64,000 nucleotides of DNA from Micromonospora sp. WMMD1102 (GCF_029626265.1 NZ_JARUBN010000001.1:6451001-6515000); one strand, 5' to 3'; counted from the stretch's first letter, positions 7,538 to 22,582 are shown. Made by a program: numbers and translations. Notes: generated by a model not told the origin, from the letters alone.

Positions 7538-10500
7538 CCGCTCGTCTCCTTGGTTGAGATCATGCCGTTCTGCTCGGAACCGGCCGTCCGGCCGCGCTGT
7601 ACGCCACGGTGGTAGGCCGACAAGAGACCGCGTACCTCGTCCGGGGTACGCCTGCTGCGCTCGCGCCCGCTCCTGGTCTCGACGCCGCCGGGCACCAGTT
7701 GTGCCTGGGGCACCCGCTTGGGCAGGCCGGACCGGGTCGTACCGCCGCTGGCCGGCTCCGCCGCCCGGCTGGCCCGGGCCCAGCCCTCGTCGGCCGCCGT
7801 CTGCCAGGACCCCTCGGTCCCGGCCGGCGCGGCCGGTGCCGGGGTGGCGGCCGGCGCGGGCGCCGGCACCGGCGGTGGTGCGGCGGCGGGTGCCGGCACG
7901 GGGGCGGGCGGCGGTGTCGGTGGGCTGTACGGGGCCGGCGGCGGCGCGGACCGTCCCGGAGTGCGTGGGGTCAGCGGGGTACGGCCCGGAGTCGCCATCG
8001 GGGACGGCGCCGCACTCGGTGGCGCCTGGTAGCCGCTCGGCGGCGCCTGGTAGCCGCCCGGCGGCACGGTGAAGATCGCGGTCGAGTCGGATCCGTGCGA
8101 ACGGAACCAGACCGCCTCCATCTCCCGGAAGATCGGCGCCTCGCCGGTGTCCTCCACCCGGGGCGCGACCGCCGAGGCGGCGTTGACCGGAGCACCGGCC
8201 ACCGGGCCGGAGGGCAGGCCGGACGGTGTCCCCGCCGCCGGTGTCATGGCGTGCGTCGGGGCCGGGCCGGAGCCCGCCGCGCCGCGTTGCGGCAGCGACG
8301 ACGCGACCGTCGGGTACTGCACGGTCGGCGAGGCCATCCCCGCACCGGCCAGCCCGGTGTGCGCGGGCGGTGCCGTGGACGCCGGGGTCTGGTAGCTCGG
8401 CGTCACGTGCTGCTGGTAGCCCGGGGTGGGCGTGGCCGGCAACTGCCCCCCGGCCAGGTGGCTGTTGACCGGGGCACCGGTCAGGTGGTTGTTGCCGCCC
8501 GGGGCACCGGCCGGCATCGCACCGGTCTGGTCACCGGTGGTCTGCCACTGGTTGGCGCCCGCGTTGCGCCACTGGTCGGTGAGGCTGCCGCCGGACCGCG
8601 CCGCGCCGACCGGGGAGAGCGACTCCTGCCAGGCCGCACCCGTCGACGGGCGGGCCGCGGCCGGTCCCGGCTCGACGGCGAGCGGCTGCCGCTGCCGGGC
8701 GAGCATCTGGTCACGGCCGCGCGGACCGGGCAGCACCACCGTACTGGCCGGCAGGGTGACCTGGGCCACCGTGCCGCCCTCGACGTTGCGGCGCAGGTCG
8801 ACCCGGATCTCGTGCCGGTGCGCCAGCCGGCCGACGACGGCGAGACCCATCAGCCGGAAGGCCGCCACGTCGACGGCCGGCAGTTCCGCCAGCCGGCGGT
8901 TGAGCGCGTCCATCTGCTCTTCGCTGAGCCCGAGTCCCCGGTCCTCGACCTGGATCAGCACGTAGTCGCGGATCCGGCGGGCGTCGGCGACCACCGTGGT
9001 GTGCGGCGGCGAGAACCGGGTGGCGTTGTCGAGCAGCTCGGCGACCAGCCGGACCACGTCGTTGACCGCGTGCGCGGCGACGGAGATGTCCGGGTCGACC
9101 GTGCCGAACTCGATCCGGTTGTAGAGCTCCACCTCGGACTGCGCGGCCCGCAGCACGTCGATCAGCAGCGCGTCGTCGCGGCGCGGCGCCGTCGAGTCGG
9201 CACCGGCCAGCACCAGCAGGTTCTCGTCGTTGCGGCGCATCCGGGTGGCCAGGTGGTCGAGCTCGAAGAGCTGGGCCAGCCGCTTCGGGTCCTCCTCGCC
9301 CCGCTCGATCGCGTCGAGCTCGCCGATCATCCGGTCGACCAGGGTCTGGCTTCGCCGGGCCAGGCTGAGGAACATCGCCGAGACGCTGGTCCGCAGGGCG
9401 GCCTGCTCGGCCGCGATCCGGACCGCTTCCTTGTGTACGACGTTGAACGCCAGGGCGACCTGGCCGACCTCGTCCTTGTTGTTGAGCCGGATCGGGTCCC
9501 GGACCTGCCGGACGATCTCGTCGACGCCGCCCTCGCCGATGGTGCCGACGTCGCGGAGCCGACGGACCGCCTCCGGCAGGTCGTGGTTGGCCACCGAGAG
9601 CGCGCCCTCGCGGAGCCGGCGCAGCGACTGGTTGAGCGACCGGGCCAGCACCACGGCGAGGGCCAGCGCGATGATCAGTGTGAGGAGTACCACGATCGAC
9701 TCGACGATCGCCTGCTGGACGACCTCGGAGCGGGCCGCCTCGGCCTGGTCCAGCAGGTCGCGTTCGAGCAGGGTCTCGGCCCAGCGCATCAGGTCGTTGA
9801 TCGAGCCGATCGCGATCGCCGCCGAGCTGGCGCTGACCGGGGACCGCTGCCCGACCGACCGGGTCAGGTCCCGGGCCACCTTGTCGGCGAGGATCACCGC
9901 GTCGCCGGTGACGGAGCCGTTGACCACCGACTCCTGCCGGGAGTTGGCGGAGGCGCCGAAGGCCAGCAGCGCCTCCTGCTGGCTGGTCAGGGTGGCGATG
10001 AAGGCGGAGAACTGCTGCTGGTCGAGCACCCCGCCGACGGCCAAGGCGCTGTAGACCACCGCCTCCTCCTCGGCCACCGCCTCCTTGGCCTGGGCGAGCG
10101 CGGAGAGGGTACGCAGGCTGTCGCCGACCGCGCTCTCGCCGGAGATCTGGCCGAGCGTCTCGCCGTACGCCACGAGTTCGCCGATGATCATGCCGTACCG
10201 GAGGGTGGCCTCGCCGGGGGGCATCTGCGGGCGCTCCAGCACCTCCTGCCGGGTCCCGTTGAGGGTGGCCAGCCGGTCGTCGATGACCCGCAACCGGTCC
10301 TCCACCGAGGCCGGTACGTCACTCACCTGCGTCCGCCGGTCGTTGTACGCGGCGATCCGGGCATCGGTCCGCTGCACGTACGCGTCGTAGACCTCGGGCG
10401 TCGTCTCCTTCGACTTGGCCAGCAGCCGGGCGGCGGCGATCCGCTCCTTGTGCACGTCCTGGGTGAGCGCCGAGACGTCGGCGGAGAGTTCGGTGAGTGA

Positions 10501-10704
10501 CCGGAGCACGCCGGCCTGGTAGGCACCCTGTCCGATGTCGACCAGCCGGATCGTGGCGAGCGCGAGGACCGCGGCGACCGGAACGACCAGCAGGAGCGCG
10601 AGCTTGGACCGGATCCGGGTGTCCCGTAGCCGGGGAAGCCAGCGGCGCGGTACGGCACCTGCCCGCAAGCCTTTCGCGGGCAGGGTCGTAGGTCCGGTGC
10701 TCAC
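7534..10704 (-). CDS. cvnA: Conservon sensor histidine kinase CvnA with extracellular sensor region
   Basis: About 1056 residues from GTG 10704, which has GGAGG seven bases upstream; a TTG at 10833 would be in frame but lacks a good site. Transmembrane helix 1 is at residues about 35-52. A long extracellular helical region (about 55-320) contains VHKERIAAARLL, resembling the nitrate/nitrite-sensing NIT domain common in these kinases. Helix 2 and a HAMP linker follow. The LDHLATRMRRNDENLLVLAG block probably holds the phospho-accepting His. The ATPase core has LLDNATRFSPP (N box) and EDRGLGLS (G1 box). The last 300 or so residues are Pro/Ala-rich and disordered, with GYQAPPS repeats. No response regulator is adjacent, as usual for conservons. 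Confidence 0.92.
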   Translation of the reverse strand: MSTGPTTLPAKGLRAGAVPRRWLPRLRDTRIRSKLALLLVVPVAAVLALATIRLVDIGQGAYQAGVLRSLTELSADVSALTQDVHKERIAAARLLAKSKETTPEVYDAYVQRTDARIAAYNDRRTQVSDVPASVEDRLRVIDDRLATLNGTRQEVLERPQMPPGEATLRYGMIIGELVAYGETLGQISGESAVGDSLRTLSALAQAKEAVAEEEAVVYSALAVGGVLDQQQFSAFIATLTSQQEALLAFGASANSRQESVVNGSVTGDAVILADKVARDLTRSVGQRSPVSASSAAIAIGSINDLMRWAETLLERDLLDQAEAARSEVVQQAIVESIVVLLTLIIALALAVVLARSLNQSLRRLREGALSVANHDLPEAVRRLRDVGTIGEGGVDEIVRQVRDPIRLNNKDEVGQVALAFNVVHKEAVRIAAEQAALRTSVSAMFLSLARRSQTLVDRMIGELDAIERGEEDPKRLAQLFELDHLATRMRRNDENLLVLAGADSTAPRRDDALLIDVLRAAQSEVELYNRIEFGTVDPDISVAAHAVNDVVRLVAELLDNATRFSPPHTTVVADARRIRDYVLIQVEDRGLGLSEEQMDALNRRLAELPAVDVAAFRLMGLAVVGRLAHRHEIRVDLRRNVEGGTVAQVTLPASTVVLPGPRGRDQMLARQRQPLAVEPGPAAARPSTGAAWQESLSPVGAARSGGSLTDQWRNAGANQWQTTGDQTGAMPAGAPGGNNHLTGAPVNSHLAGGQLPATPTPGYQQHVTPSYQTPASTAPPAHTGLAGAGMASPTVQYPTVASSLPQRGAAGSGPAPTHAMTPAAGTPSGLPSGPVAGAPVNAASAVAPRVEDTGEAPIFREMEAVWFRSHGSDSTAIFTVPPGGYQAPPSGYQAPPSAAPSPMATPGRTPLTPRTPGRSAPPPAPYSPPTPPPAPVPAPAAAPPPVPAPAPAATPAPAAPAGTEGSWQTAADEGWARASRAAEPASGGTTRSGLPKRVPQAQLVPGGVETRSGRERSRRTPDEVRGLLSAYHRGVQRGRTAGSEQNGMISTKETSG

Positions 10705-11159
10705 GACATCGCCTCCGTCGTTTCGATACGTGACCCGTCGACCGATGCCTGCTGCAGCGGATCGAGCCGCACGCGGCACGGCCGCGATTTCATCAGAAGA
10801 AGGCCGCTTTGGGAAGCGACGGGAGGGCAGCAAAGGTCCATCATGGGCCGTCGACTACCCTCGGGTCCACGAGATCGATGAATCTGCAAGTCTCTGATCA
10901 GCACATATATCTCTAGAGTGGTCACTTGCATCTGGAAAGTTATCCCGCACCCGTACCCCCTCTTATCACTATGTGAGACCCGTCATCCCGAAACCGGCCG
11001 GCTATCCCGCGCTTGACCCAGGCGGCCGGCATTGGCAAGGTTTTGCGGGTTTGAAGGCTTCGCGTGAACCGTACGGCAGATCGTTGCCCTTCCATTGTGG
11101 ACGACTAGATCCGCGGCCGGGCAAGCCCCCCACCCGCGCCGGATACCTGGAGGACTGAG
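10705..11159. other. Divergent control region between cvnA and the orphan binding protein
   Basis: This 455-base gap must carry the promoters for the leftward conservon and the rightward lipoprotein gene. A relatively AT-rich patch (about 10890-10975, containing CATATATCTCTAGAG and TCTTATCACTATG) stands out from its GC-rich surroundings and is the likeliest promoter core. I could not fix a -35/-10 pair on either strand. Short frames here look spurious. Confidence 0.5.
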
Positions 11160-12353
11160 TTGAGGCCCATCCGCTCCGCGATACCCGCGCTGCTCGCGTC
11201 GGCCATCCTGGCTACTTCGCTGACCGGCTGCCAGTTCGGCGCGCCGGAGGAGGAGTCCGGGGAAATCGTTATCGGCGCCGACCTGGAGCTGTCCGGCGCC
11301 GCCCCGCAGGTGGGTAAGGCCTACCAGCGGGCCCTGGAGCTCAAGGTCGAACAACTGAACGAGTCCGGTGCGCTCGGCGGTCGCCGGGTCCGGCTGGACG
11401 TCCGGGACAACAAGTTCGACCCGAGCATCTCGGCGACCAACATCGGCGATTTCACCGCCGATCCGGCGATCAGCGGCATCATCATGGGCAGCTGCAACGA
11501 GTGCGCCATCGGTGCGGCGAAGACGGTGAAGAGCAAGCAGGTCCCGACGATCGCGCTCGCTCCGGCCGGTGACGTGGCCGCCGGTGCGGATCGGGAATAC
11601 ATGTTCAAACTCGGTCCGAACGCCCGGGACAACGTCGGCGCGATCGCCGCCGAACTGCGTACCCGACAGATCGAAACAGTGGCACTGCTGCACACCGCCG
11701 ACAAATACGGCGAAGAGGGCGCGGCGACCCTGGCGAACGAACTCGTCGGACCCGAAGAGGACGCGACCGACGTCCCGATCCTGGCGAAGCGGTCGGTGAA
11801 GGTCACCGACACCGACGTCAGCCAGGCGGTCGGCGCACTGGTCGAGGAGGAGCCCGACGCGATAATCGTGTGGACCCCTGCCGACCAGGCCAACCTGGCC
11901 ATCGGCAGCCTGCGCTCCGAGGGCTTCAAGGGCCAGGTCTTCTTCGACGCGGTCGCCGCCGCTGACCTCTTCATCGGCAACAGCGGCCGGGCGGCCGAGA
12001 ACACCACGATGGTCTTCACCCAGACCATGGTGATCGACGACGTGATCGCGACCACCCCGGCCAAGGCGGCGAGCAAGCAGTGGTTCCGGGACTACACCGC
12101 CCGGTTCGGCGGCTACTACGGGTACTCCTCGTTTGCCGCCGACGCGCTGCAACTCGTCGTCGACGCGGCGGTACGGGCCGGCGGCAAGAGCGGCGAACCG
12201 GACCGGGCCCGCATCCGCAGCCTGCTGGAGACCGCCGAGACCGACGGCCTCTCCGGCCCGATCCGGATGACGCCGGAGAACCACTCCGGGTTGATGCCCC
12301 AGGCGCTGAGCCTGCTGGTGGCCCGCGGCGGCCGCTGGCGCCTGGCCGGCTGA
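11160..12353 (+). CDS. Orphan branched-chain-type substrate-binding lipoprotein (Peripla_BP_6)
   Basis: A 397-residue exported lipoprotein. TTG 11160 is chosen because CTGGAGGAC lies just upstream and the signal peptide starts immediately (MRPIRSAIPALLAS, lipobox LTGC with Cys24). The mature protein has the LivJ/LivK-like fold: VIGADLELSGAAPQVGKAYQ, LDVRDNKFDP, and VPTIALAPAGDVAAG in the ligand cleft region. The family binds amino acids, amides or urea. No LivH/M-type permease or LivG/F ATPase is present, and the neighbouring ATPase is of a different subfamily. Divergence from cvnA suggests it may deliver a ligand signal to the sensor, but that is inference. Confidence 0.88.
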   Translation: MRPIRSAIPALLASAILATSLTGCQFGAPEEESGEIVIGADLELSGAAPQVGKAYQRALELKVEQLNESGALGGRRVRLDVRDNKFDPSISATNIGDFTADPAISGIIMGSCNECAIGAAKTVKSKQVPTIALAPAGDVAAGADREYMFKLGPNARDNVGAIAAELRTRQIETVALLHTADKYGEEGAATLANELVGPEEDATDVPILAKRSVKVTDTDVSQAVGALVEEEPDAIIVWTPADQANLAIGSLRSEGFKGQVFFDAVAAADLFIGNSGRAAENTTMVFTQTMVIDDVIATTPAKAASKQWFRDYTARFGGYYGYSSFAADALQLVVDAAVRAGGKSGEPDRARIRSLLETAETDGLSGPIRMTPENHSGLMPQALSLLVARGGRWRLAG

Positions 12354-12507
12354 CCAGTCTGGCCGGCTGCGTCCGGTTGGCCGGCTGCGTGCGGCTGGCC
12401 CGCTGGAGAGGAGCCGATCCGGCGGCGGGGAAACGGGTTCTCGCCGCCGGAGGGCGTCCGGGATAGCCTGTCGACACTGTCGGCCTGTCGAATGAGGTGG
12501 CCAAGCG

Positions 12508-13317
12508 ATGATCCGACTCTCCGGAGTGTCCCGGACCTTCGGTGGCCGGTCCGGTTCCGTCGAGGCGCTGCGGGGCATCGACCTCGACATCGCCGAGGGC
12601 GAGTTCCTCGCCGTGGTGGGCCGCTCCGGCTGCGGCAAGTCGACCCTGCTCCGCCTGGTCGCCGGGCTGCTGCCGGTGACCGAGGGCGAGATCCAGGTGG
12701 CGGGCGAGGTGGTCACCCGGCCACGGCGGGACATCGCCATGGTCTTCCAGCGCCCCGCGCTGCTGCCCTGGCGGTCGGTGCTCGACAACGTACTGCTGCC
12801 CACCGAGATCTTCGGCTGGGGCAAGGCCGCACACCGCGACCGGGCCCGTGACCTGCTCTCGATGGTCGGGCTCAGCGAGTTCGAGAAGCGGCTCCCGCAC
12901 GAACTCTCCGGCGGCATGCAGCAGCGGGTGTCGCTGTGCCGGGCCCTGATCCAGCAGCCGAAGGTGCTGCTGATGGACGAGCCGTTCTCCGCGCTCGACG
13001 CGCTGACCCGGGAGGAGTTGTCGGTCGAACTCCAGCGGATCCACATGGAGCACTCGGCGACGATCCTCTTCGTCACCCACTCGATCGACGAGGCGGTGCT
13101 GCTCGCCGACCGGGTCGTCGTACTCAGCCCGCGACCCGGGCGGATCCGCAAGGTGCTCGGCATCGACATCCCGCGCCCGCGCTCGCTGGGCCGCAACGCG
13201 CACTTCGAGGACGTCGCCCGGACCAGCGCCGAGTTGCACGAACTCCTGCTGGACCACCCGGACAACGGCCCCGGCCTGGCGCTCAGCGGCAGCGGTCAGG
13301 GCGAGCAACAGCACTGA
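12508..13317 (+). CDS. ABC transporter ATP-binding protein, NitT/TauT (SsuB/TauB) type
   Basis: A 269-residue ATPase with every motif intact: Walker A GRSGCGKST (38-46), Q-loop VFQRPALLPW, signature LSGGMQQR, Walker B VLLMDEPFSALD and H-loop FVTHSIDEA. The LLPWRSVLDNV stretch and the RIRKVLGIDIPRPR tail are typical of the SsuB/TauB/NrtD group. ATG 12508 follows GAGGTGG. No permease is adjacent, so it probably energises the NitT/TauT-type permease at 4406, 8 kb upstream. Pairing with the LivJ-like lipoprotein just before it is less likely, because the subfamilies do not match. Confidence 0.9.
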   Translation: MIRLSGVSRTFGGRSGSVEALRGIDLDIAEGEFLAVVGRSGCGKSTLLRLVAGLLPVTEGEIQVAGEVVTRPRRDIAMVFQRPALLPWRSVLDNVLLPTEIFGWGKAAHRDRARDLLSMVGLSEFEKRLPHELSGGMQQRVSLCRALIQQPKVLLMDEPFSALDALTREELSVELQRIHMEHSATILFVTHSIDEAVLLADRVVVLSPRPGRIRKVLGIDIPRPRSLGRNAHFEDVARTSAELHELLLDHPDNGPGLALSGSGQGEQQH

Positions 13318-13395
13318 TCCGACAGTCAGTCACAACAGGTAGTCGTTCGACGACTCCGCTCGCGCCCGCCGCCCGGCCCAGACTGGCGGGTACGG

Positions 13396-16134
13396 ATGGG
13401 GGTGCGTAACGTGCCCCGCATGGCCTACCGGACCTGGGGCAGGGTGCTGCTCGCCGCACTCGTCGGCGGGATCGTCAGCGGCGCCGGTCAGCTGGGGATC
13501 GCGTACGGGCTCGGCCTCGTCCGCTTCGACCGCGGCTTCGTCGCCGACGAGGTGAACCAGTGGCCCGCCCAGCTCGCCTGGGTCGGCTGGATCGCCACGG
13601 TGGCGGCCGTCCTCGGCGCCCTGCTGGCGGACCGGCTCGCCCACAGGTTCGCCCTGCCCAGCACGCTCGGCACCCGGGCGGCCGTCTCCGCGGTGGCCGC
13701 CCTCGGCGCACTCGCGGTCGCCCCGCTCTGCATGCAGCCCGCCCGGGCGGCCCAGCTGGCCTCGGGCGACCCGGTGACCCTGACCGGCGTCGCCGCGGCG
13801 GCCGGGGCCGGGGTCGGCTTCCTCGCCGCCCTGGCCGCGCTGACCCAACGCCCGGTGGCCTGGAACGTCACGGCGCTGACCGGGGCAGCCTGGTTCCTCG
13901 CCGTGCTGTCCGTACTGCCCTCGCTCGGTCCCACCGACCCGCTGCCCGCCGTCCGGCTCGGTGGGCTCGATCCGAGCTGGCTGGGCGCCGGCCCGAGCCA
14001 ACGACTGGCCTTCGTCGTTCTGCCGGCGCTGGCCCTGGTCGCGGGCGCCCTCACCGGTGCCCTGGCCCGGTCCCGCCAATTCCCGCTGCCGGCGGTCGCC
14101 AGCTGCGGAGCGGCCGGTCCGGCGATGCTCGCCCTGGCGTACCTCGTCGCCGGCCGCGGCGACTCCGCCGACGCCTACCAGGCGGCACCGTACTGGGGAG
14201 CCCTGATCGCCGTGGCCACCGGTGTGCTGGGCTCGGCGCTGGCAGCCTGGGCCCGCTGGCCGCTGACCACGCCCGCTCCGGCGCAGAGCGCCGAGGCCGG
14301 TTCGCCCTCCGGGACCCCGTCCACGGTCGGAGCCGACCCGACCGGCGGCAGCGGCACCGGCCCGACGCCGCCGGGCAACGGCTACGGCTACGGCAGCGAC
14401 CTCGGCAACGGCAGCGACCTCGGCGACGACCTCGGCGACGCGCCGACCACGATCCTGCCGACGGGGATCGCGGCGACCACGACCCTGCCGACAACGGACG
14501 CGCCGACCATGACCCCGGCCGCGGATGACGCACCGACCACGACCCTGCCGACGAGGGAGAGGCCGACGAGGGAGAGGCCGAGCGACGGCAGCCCGACCAG
14601 TGAGATCGGCGCCGCCGGTCCCCCGGTCGAGCAGACCTGGCGGTTGGACCTGCCGAGTGGCGGGTCCCCGACGGTCGGCACCGGCAACAGAACCGGCGGC
14701 GACCAGGGCAGCGCAACGTCTCCCGCAGACAGCTGGCCACCTGGTCCGGTGGCCGGAAGGCAGGCGGGAGGCGAGTCGCGGGAACCGTCCCGGGAGCCGG
14801 GGTCGAGCCCGGGTACCTGGTCGTTCGACATCTCCATCCCCACACCACGCGTCCCGACGGAGTACTCCTCCGGGCACACCGAGCGGTTCGGTTCGTCCAC
14901 CTCGGCCGCTGATTCGGCCGCTGCTCCCGAGACCGGCCGACGGAGCAGCAGCACAGAACCGACCAGGCCGGCCGACGGCGGTACGGGTGGGGGGACGGGT
15001 GAGGCGTCGGCGGATGCCGGCTTCCCGCCCGGCTGGGCAGGGGCGCGCCGACTGCGTACCGAGGACTTCTGGCCGACCACGCCGTCGCCGTCGCCTGAGG
15101 CGGCAGTGGGCACTTCGTCGGCGGCGAACACACCGACGGTCCCGGAGCCCCCGGCGGCAGCGGCGCCGCCACCCGCGGTACCGCAGGCTCCGGCGCCGGT
15201 ACCGCGGACTCCGGTGCCGCCGACCGCTCCGGCCCGGCCCGTGGTTCCGGCGCAGCCTGCGACCAGACCCACGCCAGAGCCGTTGATGCCGCCTCCGGTG
15301 CCGCCCACGCCCGTCACGCCGCCACCGGTCGTCAGGCCGGCCCCTACCGGCGACACCTGGGACGCCTTCGCACCGGTGCTCCGGCCCCGCTCCGACGGCC
15401 GTCGCGAGGCACCGGCGGATCCCGTCAACCGGTTGGGACAGGGCGCTACCTCGGCGGACGCGAGCCGGACCGGGCGGAGCCTGCCCATCCCGGTGGTCTC
15501 CGGCGACTCGCCGGTCCCGGCGACCGATCTTCCGGTCCCGGCGACCGATCTTCCGGTCCCGGCGACGTCGAGTCGTGGCACGCCCACGGCCGAAGCCGAG
15601 CCGGGTGGCGCGGCGGAGGCGACTTCTCGTCCCGGACCCCGCGCCGCGACCGGGGGCCAGCCCGAGCCCAAGACTGAGGTCAAGTACGAGGTCAAGACTG
15701 AGGCCAAGACTGAGGCTGAGGCCAGGGCTGCGGCCAGGACCGAGTCCGAGACCGAAGTCGTCGGGACTGAGAGCAGCACCGGAGCCGTCGGGACCGGAGC
15801 GGCCGGGGCTGAGACCGGAGTGGTGGCCGGGGCCGAGACCGGGTCGGGGGACGCGGAGCGGCGGACCGGACGGATCCGTCGCGGTCTGTTCCGGCGCAAT
15901 CGGGGCGGTGGCGACCCCGAGCAGACCGACACCACCGAGACCGACAAGGGCGAGCCGAAGCAGCGTGACGCGAAGGGCCGGAACCGTACGGAGGAACCGG
16001 TCCCGGCCCGCGACGCGGAGTACGTCGACTGGGTGAGCGGACTCAGCGAACCCGACCCGACCGCCGACGACCTCGACCCGGACCGGGGAGTACGACGCTC
16101 GCTGCGCTCGACCGGCCGCCACCACGCCGACTGA
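13396..16134 (+). CDS. Eight-helix membrane protein with very long disordered C-terminal tail
   Basis: Not a family I recognise. Of 912 residues, the first 295 or so hold about eight hydrophobic helices. The remaining 600 or so are Pro/Thr/Gly/Asp/Glu-rich, apparently unfolded and probably cytoplasmic. Internal short repeats include GSDLGNGSDLGDDLGD, RERPTRERP, PVPATDLPVPATDLPVPAT and KTEAKTEAEA. The extreme C-terminus (EYVDWVSGLSEPDP, then RRSLRSTGRHHAD) looks less repetitive and could be a docking peptide. The start is uncertain: ATG 13396 has a weak site, while GTG 13411 has GGGGGTG upstream. It follows the ABC ATPase after 78 bases and may be cotranscribed. Confidence 0.75.
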   Translation: MGVRNVPRMAYRTWGRVLLAALVGGIVSGAGQLGIAYGLGLVRFDRGFVADEVNQWPAQLAWVGWIATVAAVLGALLADRLAHRFALPSTLGTRAAVSAVAALGALAVAPLCMQPARAAQLASGDPVTLTGVAAAAGAGVGFLAALAALTQRPVAWNVTALTGAAWFLAVLSVLPSLGPTDPLPAVRLGGLDPSWLGAGPSQRLAFVVLPALALVAGALTGALARSRQFPLPAVASCGAAGPAMLALAYLVAGRGDSADAYQAAPYWGALIAVATGVLGSALAAWARWPLTTPAPAQSAEAGSPSGTPSTVGADPTGGSGTGPTPPGNGYGYGSDLGNGSDLGDDLGDAPTTILPTGIAATTTLPTTDAPTMTPAADDAPTTTLPTRERPTRERPSDGSPTSEIGAAGPPVEQTWRLDLPSGGSPTVGTGNRTGGDQGSATSPADSWPPGPVAGRQAGGESREPSREPGSSPGTWSFDISIPTPRVPTEYSSGHTERFGSSTSAADSAAAPETGRRSSSTEPTRPADGGTGGGTGEASADAGFPPGWAGARRLRTEDFWPTTPSPSPEAAVGTSSAANTPTVPEPPAAAAPPPAVPQAPAPVPRTPVPPTAPARPVVPAQPATRPTPEPLMPPPVPPTPVTPPPVVRPAPTGDTWDAFAPVLRPRSDGRREAPADPVNRLGQGATSADASRTGRSLPIPVVSGDSPVPATDLPVPATDLPVPATSSRGTPTAEAEPGGAAEATSRPGPRAATGGQPEPKTEVKYEVKTEAKTEAEARAAARTESETEVVGTESSTGAVGTGAAGAETGVVAGAETGSGDAERRTGRIRRGLFRRNRGGGDPEQTDTTETDKGEPKQRDAKGRNRTEEPVPARDAEYVDWVSGLSEPDPTADDLDPDRGVRRSLRSTGRHHAD

Positions 16135-16186
16135 CCTGGACACTGGAGGCGTTTCCCAGCGCTGGTAACGCCTCCAGTGTGCAGGT
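16134..16186. terminator. Palindrome (family copy 1), bidirectional terminator candidate
   Basis: Arms at 16134-16156 and 16164-16186 match at 21 of 23 positions (ACCTGGACACTGGAGGCGTT on the left). It begins at the last base of the preceding stop codon and lies between two convergent genes (the 912-residue protein and thiC). It is related to the palindromes at 29845 and 30351. Confidence 0.7.
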
Positions 16187-16194
16187 CGGACGGT

Positions 16195-21846
<5,652 letters not shown>

Positions 21847-21853
<7 letters not shown>

Positions 21854-22572
21854 CCCGCCGCCCCCGCACCCCGCGCGGAGGTCGGGGATCCCCGCCGGGG
21901 GTCCCACCCCGGTGGGAATCCCCGCTCCGGCAGGGGTGGGGGCGGGACGGTGGCGAGTGCGGTAAGCAGGTCGGCGACGGCTCGGGACGGGTCGGCGGCG
22001 TTGGCGACGGCACCGACCACGGCCACCCCGTACGCCCCGGCGGCCAGCAGCGCGGGTACCCGTTCGGCGGTGATCCCGCCGATCGCGATCACCGGTACCG
22101 GGACCGCCGAGGCGACCCGGCGGATGCCGTCCGGGCCGATCGGGGCGGGCAGGCCGTCCTTGGTGGAGGTGGCGTGGCAGGGGCCGACGCCGAGGTAACT
22201 GGCGCCGGCCGCGACCGCCGCCGCGCCGGTCTCCGGGTCCCGGGCGGTCGCGCCGAGCACGGCGTCCGGGCCGAGCACCCGGCGGGCGGCGTCGACCGGC
22301 AGGTCCCGGGCGCCGACGTGCCCGCCCGCCGCCCCGACCGCCAGGGCCAGGTGCAGCCGGTCGTTCACCAGGCAGGTCGCCCCGACGGCGGCGCACCGGC
22401 CGGTGACCTCGGCGGCCAGTTCGTACCCGGTCCGGTCGTCGGCGTCGTCTTCCACCCGGACCTGTACGACCAGCTCGGGGCCGGCGACCGCCAGGGCCGC
22501 GTCGACCACGGCGAGCGGGTCCCGCCCCGGCCGGGTGTCGGTGATGAGGTGAAGTCGTCCGATGGATAGCAC
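21847..22572 (-). CDS. thiE: Thiamine-phosphate synthase ThiE
   Basis: A 241-residue TIM-barrel enzyme that joins HMP pyrophosphate and the thiazole phosphate. It has HLITDTRPGRDPL at strand 1, VNDRLHLAL, the pyrophosphate-binding GPCHATSTKDG and VIAIGGIT. It is the first gene after the TPP riboswitch. GTG 22572 sits seven bases after GGAGGAG, which directly continues the riboswitch 3' core. The C-terminal 25 residues (LPERGFPPGWDPRR and on) are a Pro/Gly-rich extension. Confidence 0.95.
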
Positions 22573-22582
22573 GGCAACGCTC

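Noticed and set aside
7609..10500. 963-codon open frame on + opposite cvnA
   Set aside because: Its translation is Arg/Gly/Val-rich with no domain, while the opposite strand encodes a full sensor kinase. Long antisense frames are expected in about 70 % GC DNA.
10705..10833. TTG 10833 as start of cvnA
   Set aside because: No ribosome-binding site; GTG 10704 has GGAGG at ideal spacing and begins just before the first membrane helix.
13330..16143. 937-codon minus-strand frame opposite the 912-residue membrane protein
   Set aside because: Arg/Gly-rich shadow without helices or motifs; the + frame has eight coherent membrane helices.
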